Positions 1-7,937 of a stretch of DNA of 21,986 nucleotides are shown here, piece by piece; the stretch's first letter is position 1, and each line of letters starts with the position of its first letter. Source of the stretch: a virus. The notes under the pieces were generated by a model. That model had not been told where the DNA came from and searched no databases. It saw nothing but the letters and a program-made list of their open reading frames with translations. Where the stretch lies: positions 1-21,986 of IMG/VR virus record IMGVR_UViG_3300009079_000147. One strand, 5' to 3'. The position numbers were made by a program, and so were the translations under genes.

Positions 1-34
1 TAAAGTTTCCCATAGTTTCTAAATTGTCAGCCAT
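1..34 (-). CDS. Start of next late gene (partial)
   Basis: An ATG on the minus strand at 34 opens a frame reading MADNLETMGNF up to the window edge. It lies about 143 nt beyond the portal stop, in the same direction, so it is probably the next structural gene of the late operon. Only 11 codons are visible and the product cannot be identified. The upstream stretch is A/T-rich with no Shine-Dalgarno, as for most genes here. Confidence 0.5.
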   Translation of the reverse strand, partial: MADNLETMGNF

Positions 35-154
35 ATGTAGTTGTATTTGTGTTTGGTTTATTTAGTGTAAATGTATAATAAGAGTTTTGAATATCAAAGC
101 ATTATCAGTCAATGTGATTCAATATTGTTGATAATATAGCATTAATATTTTTAT

Positions 155-170
155 CTCCCCCGAAGAGGAG
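155..170. other. Stable hairpin in portal-next gene gap
   Basis: A 6-bp stem CTCCCC/GAGGAG (one wobble pair on the minus-strand RNA) closes a four-base loop that reads C(UUCG)G on the minus-strand transcript, a very stable tetraloop. It sits just after the portal stop. On the minus strand it is followed by A-rich rather than U-rich sequence, so it looks more like an mRNA-end or processing hairpin than a classic terminator. On the plus strand it is followed by six T residues, so it could stop antisense transcription entering the late operon. Confidence 0.45.
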
Positions 171-177
171 AAGTTTT

Positions 178-2763
178 TTAACCTTTTTTGTTATTCCTAC
201 CCTTAGCATTCTCTTTTGCAACAGCAAGATCGTTTGCCATATTCTCTCTTTGCACTGCTAATTTTTCTTTTTCTATAGACATTTTATCGTTAGCTTGTTT
301 ATTCTTAGATTGAATATCAGCCATCTTTAATCCATAGTCTTTGTTAGCTTTATTTTCAGCTTGTGTAAGTTTACTCATTTCTAATACATCAGGGATAGCA
401 TTAGCATTAACATCTTCGCTTTCAACATTACCAAATCCTGTAGCTTGTATGATAGCAATCTTTTCTTTAGATAGTCTATCAAGTTCTTTTTGGTAATCAT
501 TATTAGCTTGTTGCTCTTGAGCAAGTTGAGCTTGCTGTTGTAATTGAGCTTGTGCTTGTTCTTGTTGTTGTTGCAATTGTTGTTGTTGCAATTGATTAGC
601 TTGTTCTTGTTGTGCAACCTGTCTATCTCTAAGATCTTTGAATGTTTTCTTAAGATCTCTTTGTGATTTAGAACTGTATAGTTCAACAACATCATAAAGT
701 GTGCCACCATTTTGTATAATAGCTTGAGACAACTGTCTAAGCTCATTAAACATTTGTGTGTCTTCTGGTCTATTAGTAAGGAACACTTTCAAATCTCTAA
801 ATCTAAGATCTGTTCCATTCACTTGCACAAATGCAGATTCTCCTTCAGATGTAATATATGATAGAGTGGATTGTGGTTTGGCTGATTCTACATAAAGAGC
901 AGCATCTATAATACTCTGATACAATTGTCCCATCACATACTCATGTGCTACGAACAGAGGCTCTGTTTGAGAATAACTCTGTTGTATTGCAGTGTTAGTA
1001 CCTGTAGCTGATTCAGAAGCAGAAACAGACCCCATACGTTGTTTAGACATACCTACAAGTTCCCAACATTCTTGTTTAATCTGCATAGCAAGATTATATC
1101 TAGATTGTATCTCTTGTGTACGTGTAAGATCAAGAGCTGTAAATTGATTGAATGAGCTAGGGCTCTTCATATTCTCTGGGCTATCATCAATAAATACCAC
1201 ACCTCTGTTACGTGCTTCCATTTCCCATATATCAAGAGCATCTTGTGCATCTCCATCTTTAGGAATAGGAATGTGTCTCAATGACATAAGCTGCACCTTA
1301 CCAACTTCTTTCTCAAGTAGCTTGTAAAGTTGATTCATACATACATTATATATCACTTGGAAAGGCTTCATAAGATCAACAAGTGACTTAGCCTCTGTGT
1401 TTTTTATCTCATGCGTAGTACCAATAATAGGACAATAGTTTAATAATTTAAACGGTTTGATATGATAGATGTCTGGACCAATCTTTGTTCCTTGGTACCA
1501 TTGGTTAATCCATCCCCATTCTAATGATTCTTGTGTAGGAATAGTTCCTGATTTATATGATTCATCAACAAGCATGGATTGCTCATTACCCAATTCATCT
1601 ACATATATAAGTTTACCTATTTTCTTTTTAGATATCCAATAGCTTCTTACAACAACATACTTATATCCAAATGAACTAACATTATTGGTAAGGCCTAGGA
1701 AATCTTTAAGTCCATCATTGTTCTCTTTCATCTCACTCTCTATCATCATTCTTGTTTGTAGAACAAGAGGGTCAAATGTATCATAGTTTACAGAATCAAT
1801 ACCTTCTGGAGCATTAGGATTACCAAGATTGGATTCACGTACATTAATAAGTCCATAATCTTGTAAGGATGATCTAAGGTGATCTATTTCTTCTTTTGTA
1901 AGATCTGGAACAGACTCAATGATTTCAGACAGTTCCATAACTGTCACAGTACCAGCAGCATATGCACCTTGTGCTCTACCTGTTGGATCTGATATATACT
2001 TTCTATCTGGTGTAGATAGGAACCAAGTGTTCTTTGGGTTAGCTACCTCTATGTTAAATCCTAGCTTCGAGTTGTCTTCATATATATGATAGAACTCTCT
2101 AGCTGTGATAAGCATATCTCTAAATGCATCTTCGCTTTTTTCTTTAAGATTGAATTCAGCTTTCTGACATGTAAGAACATGATTGGCCCACTTCTCAGCT
2201 ATAGATGTATAGCTATCAAGCTCATCTTTAACTTGTTCCATTGTCATTTGTTGCAATTGCTCAGGATCAATTTCTTCTCCTTGCATTGCAGCTTTTGTAG
2301 CTAGTTGTTGTTTCACTTGATTGATTACATATTCTTGTAATGTATCAGTTTTGAACTGAAGCTCTTCTGCTTTACTGTCATCATCAAAAGCTTTCACTCT
2401 AAATGTATCAGGTCTCTTAGATATTTCTCCTACTAACTCATTAATAGGTGTTGTAACAATAGAATAATGTTTTACGTAAGCTGGAAGCTCAAGATCTGCT
2501 GTAAGCACATCTGTAAAGCTCTTCACCTCTGGTTCCTGATAGAAATCTTCCATACGAAGGATTCCTTTCATAAGATCATAGTTCTTTACAAATGTATCTC
2601 TATTCTTTATGTATTCAGCATAAGCTTTATTGGAAAAATAATCCATGGTATTCTTAATCCAGCTCTCATCTTGTTTCTCCTTCTCTGTCTTGAACTGATC
2701 AGGAAAGATGTTTAAGTAGGCATACCGTATGGTAGCGTCTTTTGTGTATCTAATTATTGCCAT
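178..2763 (-). CDS. Portal protein (crAss-like)
   Basis: This 861-residue protein is called a portal, the ring at the capsid vertex through which DNA is pumped and to which the tail attaches. The call rests on size, position directly downstream of large terminase in the same operon (1-nt gap), and a long alpha/beta body that resembles large phage portals. Residues about 715-770 are extremely rich in glutamine and form a coiled-coil-like tract. The C-terminus (about 790-861) is Lys/Glu/Asn-rich and probably helical or disordered. There is no signal peptide or membrane segment. The start at 2763 is the first ATG after the terminase stop, and the neighbouring T-rich plus-strand sequence gives an A-rich leader on the transcript. 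Individual portal sub-domains cannot be delimited by eye; the assignment leans on synteny. Confidence 0.85.
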   Translation of the reverse strand: MAIIRYTKDATIRYAYLNIFPDQFKTEKEKQDESWIKNTMDYFSNKAYAEYIKNRDTFVKNYDLMKGILRMEDFYQEPEVKSFTDVLTADLELPAYVKHYSIVTTPINELVGEISKRPDTFRVKAFDDDSKAEELQFKTDTLQEYVINQVKQQLATKAAMQGEEIDPEQLQQMTMEQVKDELDSYTSIAEKWANHVLTCQKAEFNLKEKSEDAFRDMLITAREFYHIYEDNSKLGFNIEVANPKNTWFLSTPDRKYISDPTGRAQGAYAAGTVTVMELSEIIESVPDLTKEEIDHLRSSLQDYGLINVRESNLGNPNAPEGIDSVNYDTFDPLVLQTRMMIESEMKENNDGLKDFLGLTNNVSSFGYKYVVVRSYWISKKKIGKLIYVDELGNEQSMLVDESYKSGTIPTQESLEWGWINQWYQGTKIGPDIYHIKPFKLLNYCPIIGTTHEIKNTEAKSLVDLMKPFQVIYNVCMNQLYKLLEKEVGKVQLMSLRHIPIPKDGDAQDALDIWEMEARNRGVVFIDDSPENMKSPSSFNQFTALDLTRTQEIQSRYNLAMQIKQECWELVGMSKQRMGSVSASESATGTNTAIQQSYSQTEPLFVAHEYVMGQLYQSIIDAALYVESAKPQSTLSYITSEGESAFVQVNGTDLRFRDLKVFLTNRPEDTQMFNELRQLSQAIIQNGGTLYDVVELYSSKSQRDLKKTFKDLRDRQVAQQEQANQLQQQQLQQQQEQAQAQLQQQAQLAQEQQANNDYQKELDRLSKEKIAIIQATGFGNVESEDVNANAIPDVLEMSKLTQAENKANKDYGLKMADIQSKNKQANDKMSIEKEKLAVQRENMANDLAVAKENAKGRNNKKG

Positions 2764-2764
2764 G

Positions 2765-4789
2765 TTATCTAAACAATTTATTTTTTGGTGTGTTAAACAT
2801 TGATCTGCTTTCTGTAAACAGTGTATTTCTTTTGTTCTTTGTGAACATTGATTGCATTCTTACATCTTGTTCTCCCCCTATTTTTCCTATTATGGGATCT
2901 AGTTTCATTGCCAGAGCTATAGCTAGTTCTGCTGCAATGATTCTATCAAAGTTACCTCCCTCATTATATTGTATCATCTCTTCAAGAAGAACAGGATCAA
3001 ATATCTTAGACATACCCTTTGTTTCAGACTTGATGTTTCCATCTTCATCCTTCTCTGTATGTATAACTTCTTCTGAATATTTCTTAAGACATCCATGTAA
3101 GAAGTCTCTAATTTTCTCAGAAGATCTATGTATTCCGTAATCTCTCCTTACAGTCGTGTTTGGGACTATTTCTTTTAACCAATCTGGTTGTCTCTCTAAG
3201 TAATGAGCATCTCCTTTGGCTATCATATAGTCAATGAAACTGATTTCATCATTCTCACATAGAGCTCTAGCGTTATAATACTTAATTAGATAGCGAGCTT
3301 GCTCTTCCCATGTTTCTTTCTTCTCTGGTCTAGCACAATAGCTAGCTACAAACATATCTTGATACTTCTCTCCAGAAATGCTATGCATACGTTTGTATAT
3401 ATAGACAGATCCTAATGAGCTTGAATAGGCAGACTTTCCTTGTCTATAAGGGTCAATCCCTGCTACATATAATCCATAAGGAGGACTCTCTATTGGAAAC
3501 TCATATATCACTACAGGAGCTTCTTTGTTATCAGTATTCTTAAGAGGGAAGTTTGATATAGGTAGCTTGTCTGTAAACTCATGTTTCACTCCTTGTCCAT
3601 CATCATAAAGAATAACAGGTGTTCCTGTTCTTTCTTGTGCTAATAGTCTAGCTTTCTGACGTTTAGTAGCTTCTATATCAAATATGTTTGTATCTTCATT
3701 AAGGAATATATCATCCACTTCTTGTGGGTAATACATCTTCTCTTTTAAATAAGCTAGTCTATCACCAGCTTTCTTTAATCTGTCAAGGTTATCATTTGTA
3801 ATCTTATCTGCTTTCTCTTCATTAGAGACTAGCATCTTTACATTATGTAACTCAGAATCTGCTGGTTGTTCAAGGTAGGCTCCTAATGTAGACTCCTCTT
3901 TAGCTTCCATTCTGTACTTATGGGAAATGAATAGCCCATGTACTCTCTGATCATCTTTAGCATTATTGTATGTAAGGAAATTGAAGTTCTCTACATCAAA
4001 CATAAGAGATTTAGCATCCATAAAGTTCTGCATATCTCCTCCAGTACCTGTAAGGATAGGGCTACATCCCCAACCATATGGTGTAGTAAAACCTGGTGTT
4101 GCAGCTTGTAGTCCTCTAAGGAAACTTCCTTTACCAATCTCATCAATAATTAATTTTCTAGGTTTAGTACCTGCAATTGCTTCTTCATTGTTACCACCAT
4201 CTAAGTTACGAATAAGGATCTGAGAAAAGGGGATTCGCTCTCCTGCTTTTGTCTTGATCCCTAAAGTAACTTGGTTTTTCCAATTGTCTTCCACCCTCTG
4301 CCATCTCCATGCTTCTGGTAGGAAGTTTAATCCTTTGTCAATCTTATCTGTGATAAGCTTTATATCGGGAGCATTCAACCCTGCTATAATGTTCTGGGAG
4401 TTCTCATCAAATGTAGCTCCCCAGCCTATATAACTGCTCTCAATTACTGACTTAGCCAAACGTCTAATGCCTAATATAACTAGGCCTTTCTTTTCTATTT
4501 GTGCTCTATCTATTTCTGTTGTAATAACCCATTCGTTATCACGTAGATAAGGATTGGCATATTTCTGTGATATACGTCCTCTCTCATCTATAATATCTAC
4601 CTCTGTGTTCCAGAAGTTTAAATGCCAATATAAAAAAGGATTGATATATACTCCTCCCATTGTACAACCATCCATGCACAGTTGTTTATGAAAAGCATAG
4701 AATTCCTTATACTCTTCCGAGTCTTTTTGTGGAACTCTCTTCTGGTTGATAAACCAGTCTTTGTAATCAATACTTTGTAGGCCATCCAT
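2765..4789 (-). CDS. terL: Terminase large subunit
   Basis: This is the packaging motor ATPase and nuclease that translocates DNA into the prohead and cuts the concatemer. At 674 residues it is a normal length for crAss-like TerL. Visible motifs: a Walker A-like loop GIRRLAKS (107-114), which lacks the usual GxGK pattern but keeps the Lys-Ser; Walker B LIIDEI (213-218) with the catalytic Glu; a coupling motif TGTGG (247-251); an RNase H-type nuclease with Asp446 in GIDPYRQG, Glu512 in CENDE, and a late acidic site near NFDRIIAAELA. The start codon overlaps the stop of the upstream small gene (TAATG), implying translational coupling. Portal follows directly. Confidence is high because three separate motif sets occur in the right order. 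Confidence 0.93.
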   Translation of the reverse strand: MDGLQSIDYKDWFINQKRVPQKDSEEYKEFYAFHKQLCMDGCTMGGVYINPFLYWHLNFWNTEVDIIDERGRISQKYANPYLRDNEWVITTEIDRAQIEKKGLVILGIRRLAKSVIESSYIGWGATFDENSQNIIAGLNAPDIKLITDKIDKGLNFLPEAWRWQRVEDNWKNQVTLGIKTKAGERIPFSQILIRNLDGGNNEEAIAGTKPRKLIIDEIGKGSFLRGLQAATPGFTTPYGWGCSPILTGTGGDMQNFMDAKSLMFDVENFNFLTYNNAKDDQRVHGLFISHKYRMEAKEESTLGAYLEQPADSELHNVKMLVSNEEKADKITNDNLDRLKKAGDRLAYLKEKMYYPQEVDDIFLNEDTNIFDIEATKRQKARLLAQERTGTPVILYDDGQGVKHEFTDKLPISNFPLKNTDNKEAPVVIYEFPIESPPYGLYVAGIDPYRQGKSAYSSSLGSVYIYKRMHSISGEKYQDMFVASYCARPEKKETWEEQARYLIKYYNARALCENDEISFIDYMIAKGDAHYLERQPDWLKEIVPNTTVRRDYGIHRSSEKIRDFLHGCLKKYSEEVIHTEKDEDGNIKSETKGMSKIFDPVLLEEMIQYNEGGNFDRIIAAELAIALAMKLDPIIGKIGGEQDVRMQSMFTKNKRNTLFTESRSMFNTPKNKLFR

Positions 4790-5121
4790 TATTTCCTACC
4801 CTTTAAGAAATCTTCTGCCATAGATCCAAGTTCAACACCACCTCTTACAGGCACCACTTTTGCTTCTTCTTTCTCACGTAGTTTCTCAACTTGTTCAAGA
4901 AGGGCAAGGTAGTTCTTCATTGTCTCTTGTACAAACTTACCTTGAGCTTCAATACTTGCAATCACCATAGGCATTGCTCCACCAGCTTTGGTTTCTTTCC
5001 ACTTGATTCTATCCTCCAATGTATGCAATGGATTAGCATCAACATATTGTTTCCAGCTGGATAATTGTTCTTCAGCCCAATCAAGTTCCGTATTAATGTA
5101 TGTAGTTTTCTTTACTGCCAT
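4789..5121 (-). CDS. Small protein before TerL, possible small terminase
   Basis: The protein is 110 residues from MAVKKTTYINTELDW. A start at 5160 is also open but would overlap the upstream gene by 29 nt, so the start at 5121, 10 nt after that gene's stop, is preferred. It is largely helical, with a probable coiled coil at about residues 68-90 (QETMKNYLALLEQVEKLREK) and a basic C-terminus DFLKGRK. Its place immediately upstream of terL, with overlapping stop and start, is where small terminase genes commonly lie. No helix-turn-helix can be seen with confidence, so the TerS idea is inference from position. Confidence 0.6.
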   Translation of the reverse strand: MAVKKTTYINTELDWAEEQLSSWKQYVDANPLHTLEDRIKWKETKAGGAMPMVIASIEAQGKFVQETMKNYLALLEQVEKLREKEEAKVVPVRGGVELGSMAEDFLKGRK

Positions 5122-5131
5122 GTTGTGTGTT

Positions 5132-5422
5132 TTAGTATTCCTCTTCCTCCTCAGCATCATTTGAGAATATACGTCCCAAATTCATACCATCTTTTATTAT
5201 CTTATCAAGGTCTTCTTCATCTGGATGACTAACATCCATCTCTAAGCTTGCCTCATATTTCTTTAATGATGTAAGAAGCTCTTTATCTGACACTCCCCAT
5301 ATATCTGGATAATCATTATCCAATGCTGTGGAAATGTGTCTTCCCATGTTATACGTTGGATGAGCTTTATGTAAGCTTTCCAATGTATTAATAATCTGTT
5401 TGTAATAGGTTGGTTTTGACAT
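5132..5422 (-). CDS. Hypothetical late-operon protein, acidic C-terminus
   Basis: The 96-residue protein begins MSKPTYYKQIINTLESLHK and ends in a run of Glu (DAEEEEEY). The middle has the pattern YNMGRHISTALDNDYPDIWGVSDKEL, suggesting a small helical domain. No family is recognised. It lies in the packaging operon between an acidic small protein and the gene preceding terminase, with only short gaps, so it is probably co-transcribed with the packaging genes. Confidence 0.7.
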   Translation of the reverse strand: MSKPTYYKQIINTLESLHKAHPTYNMGRHISTALDNDYPDIWGVSDKELLTSLKKYEASLEMDVSHPDEEDLDKIIKDGMNLGRIFSNDAEEEEEY

Positions 5423-5427
5423 ATGCG

Positions 5428-5736
5428 TTAGATTAGATTATCTATATCTTCATCCGAAAGACTTCTCTTATCCTCTATATGAATCTGTGTATGTGTATTG
5501 TTGGTGATATTATTATCATACTCATCATAATCTCCTGAATAATCCATCTCTATCTCTTCAATCATATCATCTTTGTCCATCATATATTCAGGTTTGATAG
5601 TGATTTTGATGATGTCTCTTAACTCATCACCCTCTGCATTATTTTCTCCTGATATATCAATGAAATCAGCTCCACTATCAAATAGATCTGTTAGGATTTG
5701 TAGAAGAGGCTCTAAAGGAATCTTACGTAGTTTCAT
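5428..5736 (-). CDS. Hypothetical acidic protein
   Basis: The 102-residue protein is strongly acidic in its second half, with many Asp/Glu in DKDDMIEEIEMDYSGDYDEY. No signal peptide, membrane segment or known motif is visible. Its start overlaps the end of the zinc-ribbon gene by 14 nt, so it belongs to the same transcript. The function is unknown. Confidence 0.65.
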   Translation of the reverse strand: MKLRKIPLEPLLQILTDLFDSGADFIDISGENNAEGDELRDIIKITIKPEYMMDKDDMIEEIEMDYSGDYDEYDNNITNNTHTQIHIEDKRSLSDEDIDNLI

Positions 5737-5992
5737 TATCTATTGGTATTTCTGTGGCTAGCCATTTCTTTAATGGACATTCACATGTTAAACATTTAGT
5801 CTTTGCTGAGAGTGTACATCCACATTCTGTGCAATGTGCATCTGGTCTCACTGATTTGTGCTTAGAAGAATGCTTGTCACATTGTTCACATATAGCAGTT
5901 CTAGACTGGCTTGTATATTCTATAAAAGCTTTATTTCTTTCTTCAGGGAGAAGATGATTCTTCCATCCCTCATATATCTGTCCTAGGCTCAT
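5723..5992 (-). CDS. Cys-rich zinc-ribbon-like protein
   Basis: The 89-residue protein has an N-terminal helix and then three cysteine clusters: CEQC (35-38), CTECGC (54-59) and CLTCEC (68-73), with histidines at 41, 45 and 53. This spacing is typical of one or two structural zinc sites. Zinc ribbons in phage late operons can mediate protein-protein contact, DNA binding or transcription. It overlaps its neighbours on both sides (23 nt with the HU/IHF-like gene, 14 nt with the acidic gene). The metal-binding call is well supported; the role is not known. Confidence 0.7.
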   Translation of the reverse strand: MSLGQIYEGWKNHLLPEERNKAFIEYTSQSRTAICEQCDKHSSKHKSVRPDAHCTECGCTLSAKTKCLTCECPLKKWLATEIPIDNETT

Positions 5993-6332
5993 GCATCTTT
6001 GGTTTTAATGTTTTGATATCCTTTAACACTGTAATCATTCTTTGTTCTGTAGCATTTCTTTTCTTATCTGTAATAGATTCGTCAGTTAATGTATTCTCAT
6101 ATGCTTGCTTCATGGCTAGAAGCTTATTGTAATGTGCCTCTGCTTTCTTTGTATTGAAGAAAAACTTACCAAACCCTGATATCTCTACAGTGTTATTTAA
6201 GTTGAGAGCATCATTGGCAGAATCAAATTGATGTTGTACAACTTGATCAATAATCTTCTCAGATGTTACTAAACTAAGAGCCATCCTCTTAATGATGAAC
6301 TCTTTCACAGACATTGTTGTTGGCTTATTCAT
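5970..6332 (-). CDS. HU/IHF-like DNA-binding protein
   Basis: In this 120-residue protein, residues 7-66 follow the HU/IHF pattern: an N-terminal helical pair (SVKEFIIKRMALSLVTSEKIIDQVVQHQFDSAND split over two helices), then the turn-strand signature VEISGFGKFFFNTKKA, matching the I-x-G-F-G-x-F core of HU and IHF. Residues 67-120 are a helical, lysine-rich extension not usual for HU. IHF-like proteins near the packaging genes are known in crAss-like phages. It probably bends DNA for packaging, replication or nucleoid-like organisation. It overlaps the upstream winged-helix gene by 8 nt. Confidence 0.75.
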   Translation of the reverse strand: MNKPTTMSVKEFIIKRMALSLVTSEKIIDQVVQHQFDSANDALNLNNTVEISGFGKFFFNTKKAEAHYNKLLAMKQAYENTLTDESITDKKRNATEQRMITVLKDIKTLKPKMHEPRTDI

Positions 6333-6675
6333 GTGTAAGTGTTACTCCTAATGTTAAATCTTTAGTGAAATCAATAACAATAACTGGGTTCACCTTCACC
6401 TTACCACCTTCCTTAATAAATATACCAACCTTCTTCAACTTGCTGATGATGTTGTTAATTGTAGGACCTGTTGTTTTGTGTAGTTTGCAGAATTCTTCCC
6501 TTACATTAGCATATGTAATGTTTCCTTTAATAGATGTAAAAGCTATGAGTTGAATTTCTCTCTGTGTGAGATGAAGAGAGTTTACAGCTGATAGAATAGA
6601 ATAATACTTCTCAGCTAGTTGTATATCAGTTGGTACAACTTTCCTTAGTCTTTGTAATGTTACTGTTGGTTCCAT
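6325..6675 (-). CDS. Winged-helix DNA-binding protein
   Basis: In this 116-residue protein, residues 35-95 read as a winged helix-turn-helix: helix LTQREIQLIAFTSIKG, helix ITYANVREEFCKLHK, recognition-type helix TTGPTINNIISKLKKVG, then a beta wing FIKEGGKVKVNPVIVIDF. It is the first gene of the minus-strand operon, directly after the divergent control region, where an operon regulator or a replication/packaging initiator would be expected. A promoter-like TAnnTTTG box lies about 24 nt upstream of the start codon. Whether it regulates the late operon is inference. Confidence 0.7.
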   Translation of the reverse strand: MEPTVTLQRLRKVVPTDIQLAEKYYSILSAVNSLHLTQREIQLIAFTSIKGNITYANVREEFCKLHKTTGPTINNIISKLKKVGIFIKEGGKVKVNPVIVIDFTKDLTLGVTLTHE

Positions 6676-6698
6676 AATTTAGTTTCATATTCTACATA

Positions 6699-6706
6699 CA
6701 AAGATA
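6699..6706 (-). promoter_or_regulatory. Bacteroides-type -7 box, late operon
   Basis: On the minus strand the sequence TATCTTTG matches the Bacteroides housekeeping -7 consensus TAnnTTTG. A TTG lies 15 nt upstream, shorter than the usual spacing of about 19. The predicted transcript would begin near 6692 and give a leader of roughly 17 nt before the winged-helix gene. This suggests that host RNA polymerase can read the minus-strand operon. Confidence 0.5.
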
Positions 6707-6820
6707 TATAAATAAAACTAACAATGAACATAATACATAAATATTTTTATATCATAGCTATATTATGACTAAATATTTGTATAATCTATATAAATGACTT
6801 ATTATTCTCTTATAGACAAA

Positions 6821-6834
6821 CCCACCCACCCGCC
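6821..6834 (-). repeat. G-tract, possible G-quadruplex (minus strand)
   Basis: On the minus strand this reads GGCGGGTGGGTGGG, three GGG tracts plus GG with single-base loops, in otherwise AT-rich sequence. Its arm CAAACCCACCC (6817-6827) is the exact reverse complement of GGGTGGGTTTG at 8607-8617. Together they bracket the first 1.8 kb of the plus-strand early region. Confidence 0.45.
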
Positions 6835-6927
6835 AAAGATAGAATATATTTCACATACCAACCAAAACTTTTTTCAAATTTTTTTTCAAAATTTTAGACC
6901 CCCATTGTGTGTGTGGATAGGTTGACC

Positions 6928-6946
6928 ACTCCAACCCAAGACCCCC
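6928..6946 (+). repeat. 19-nt leader repeat, diverged copy
   Basis: ACTCCAACCCAAGACCCCC matches the consensus ATTCCATCCCAARACCCCT at 16 of 19 positions. As in the other copies its CCAACC part can pair with flanking sequence: GGTTG at 6920-6924, or GGTTGG at 6961-6966. A GGGG-TATT-CCCC hairpin follows at 6965-6976. It lies upstream of the folded RNA at 6986-7188 and may belong to its promoter or 5' end. Confidence 0.4.
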
Positions 6947-6985
6947 AGTACAATTTGAGAGGTTGGGGTATTCCCCCTCTTTAAT

Positions 6986-7188
6986 CTATTAGATCGGAGC
7001 ATTATGCAGACTAATAGTCATCACCACAATAAAGTGGTAAAGAGCTTCTCTATGCTCAAGCACGCTGATTAATGTTCAGTCTAGAGTAGAGAAGCTGATG
7101 TTTACCTTATATAATAAATAGTTGTTAGGCTGAAGCTTCGTGCGAACCTAACATTAAATACCTGTGATAAGTTGGGTAGCTATTTATT
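6986..7188 (+). ncRNA. Structured RNA candidate with kissing loops
   Basis: No open frame fills this 203-nt block, but it is dense in base pairing. Stem 1 is CTATTAG 6986-6992 with CTAATAG 7011-7017. Its loop contains GAGCAT (6997-7002), complementary to ATGCTC (7052-7057) in the loop of stem 2, AGCTTCTCTA 7043-7052 with TAGAGAAGCT 7087-7096. Between them is a hairpin ACCAC/GTGGT (7023-7038). GGTAAA 7036-7041 can pair with TTTACC 7101-7106. A second domain has an outer stem AATAAATAG 7113-7121 with CTATTTATT 7180-7188, enclosing GTTAGG/CCTAAC (7124-7152) and TACC/GGTA (7159-7178). Strand is assumed from the neighbouring plus-strand genes. The pairing is seen in the sequence; the RNA's existence and role are inferred. 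Confidence 0.5.
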
Positions 7189-7204
7189 TATATCATTCTC
7201 TCGT

Positions 7205-7230
7205 GTCTTGAATTCCATCCCAAGACCCCT
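7205..7230 (+). promoter_or_regulatory. Leader hairpin with 19-nt repeat
   Basis: ATTCCATCCCAAGACCCCT (7212-7230) forms the loop and 3' arm of a hairpin: GTCTTG 7205-7210 pairs with CAAGAC 7221-7226. It is followed by a T/A-rich spacer containing AATAATTAA and then ACATTATG, the start of the gene at 7269. The same order (hairpin, ACCC, AATAATTAA, ACATTATG) recurs before the gene at 8039, so this is probably a shared control element, either a promoter or a 5' leader. Confidence 0.5.
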
Positions 7231-7268
7231 TGCACAATTTAATAATTAACCCTTAATAATTAAACATT

Positions 7269-7589
7269 ATGCTACACATTAAAATGCCCTTCGGTTACAA
7301 CAGAATTGTCTTTGACCATTCTCACGCTATCTTCACAGGTAAGATACGAGTTAAGATTGACATCATTGATTGCCATAAGATTCTTGGTCATCATCCACAA
7401 TTGCAATTGCAAGAGGGAGCCAATGGTTGCACTACCATTAAGTTCTTAACCACTTGCGAACAGACTAATGATTTCTTAATAGCAGAAATCAATGCAATGC
7501 TTTGCAAGATAATGCACGAACGCATTGATGCAAAATATGCACCAAAGAAATGGGAGCCTGAATTGAGTACTGAATACATTGCTCTTTAA
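7269..7589 (+). CDS. Hypothetical early protein
   Basis: The 106-residue protein is the first plus-strand gene after the divergent region. It has a mixed alpha/beta pattern with several His and Cys residues (DCHKILGHH, NGCTTIKF, TTCEQ, MLCKIMHER) and no clear zinc-site spacing. No family is recognised. The start is preceded by AAACATT and a repeated leader hairpin, and a strong terminator follows the stop, so it appears to be a single-gene transcription unit. Early position and its own control elements suggest high expression soon after infection; that is inference. Confidence 0.7.
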   Translation: MLHIKMPFGYNRIVFDHSHAIFTGKIRVKIDIIDCHKILGHHPQLQLQEGANGCTTIKFLTTCEQTNDFLIAEINAMLCKIMHERIDAKYAPKKWEPELSTEYIAL

Positions 7590-7599
7590 AACTAATAAG

Positions 7600-7634
7600 G
7601 GAACGCATTATCAGAAATGATGTGCGTTCCTTTT
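7600..7634 (+). terminator. Rho-independent terminator
   Basis: An 8-bp perfect stem GGAACGCA (7600-7607) with TGCGTTCC (7623-7630) is extended by flanking A/T pairs and followed by TTTT. Inside the loop, CAT and ATG give further pairing. It lies 10 nt after the stop codon of the preceding gene. Confidence 0.8.
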
Positions 7635-7648
7635 AATAACTAAATAAT

Positions 7649-7867
7649 ATGGAAGCAACAGCAATCCTACTTGATAGAGAGAATCAAGAAATACTGATTT
7701 ACTTTGGACACACAAACTATTGTGTTCATTCACCATTAGATTGGAAAAATTACAAACTCTATTGTTATTTTAATAACATTAAGATAGTGAGAGATGAAAT
7801 AGTTAGCGTTGATTATCATGGTAAGCAATTGTCTAATGTAGACTTTGATAAACTAATAGACATTTAA
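7649..7867 (+). CDS. Hypothetical small early protein
   Basis: The 72-residue protein begins MEATAILLDRENQEILIYFG and is rich in Tyr, Asn and Asp. It looks like a small beta-rich domain with no membrane segment and no recognised motif. It sits between two terminators. The 3' end of its coding sequence, including the stop codon, is itself part of the downstream terminator hairpin. Confidence 0.65.
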   Translation: MEATAILLDRENQEILIYFGHTNYCVHSPLDWKNYKLYCYFNNIKIVRDEIVSVDYHGKQLSNVDFDKLIDI

Positions 7868-7883
7868 TGTGTCTATTAGTTTT
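7850..7883 (+). terminator. Terminator containing the stop codon
   Basis: A perfect 13-bp stem, AAACTAATAGACA (7850-7862) with TGTCTATTAGTTT (7870-7882), closes a 7-nt loop TTTAATG that holds the TAA stop of the 72-residue gene, and the T-run continues to 7883. A ribosome at the stop would cover the stem, so translation and termination may compete. Confidence 0.75.
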
Positions 7884-7885
7884 AT

Positions 7886-7909
7886 CTCCTATATATATAT
7901 ATATAGGAG
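7886..7909. repeat. 24-nt perfect palindrome
   Basis: The palindrome has CTCC and GGAG ends flanking an alternating TA core, 12 bp per arm, with no central loop. It could be a protein-binding site, a cruciform, or a second hairpin supporting the adjacent terminator. Confidence 0.7.
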
Positions 7910-7937
7910 TGAAATCTATTTCTTTCTTGTTAATATA

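Noticed and set aside
2086-3140. Plus-strand open frames of 72-127 residues inside the portal and terminase genes
   Set aside because: They lie antisense to clearly recognised genes, have Ser/Ile/Phe-rich non-globular composition and no leader or context of their own.
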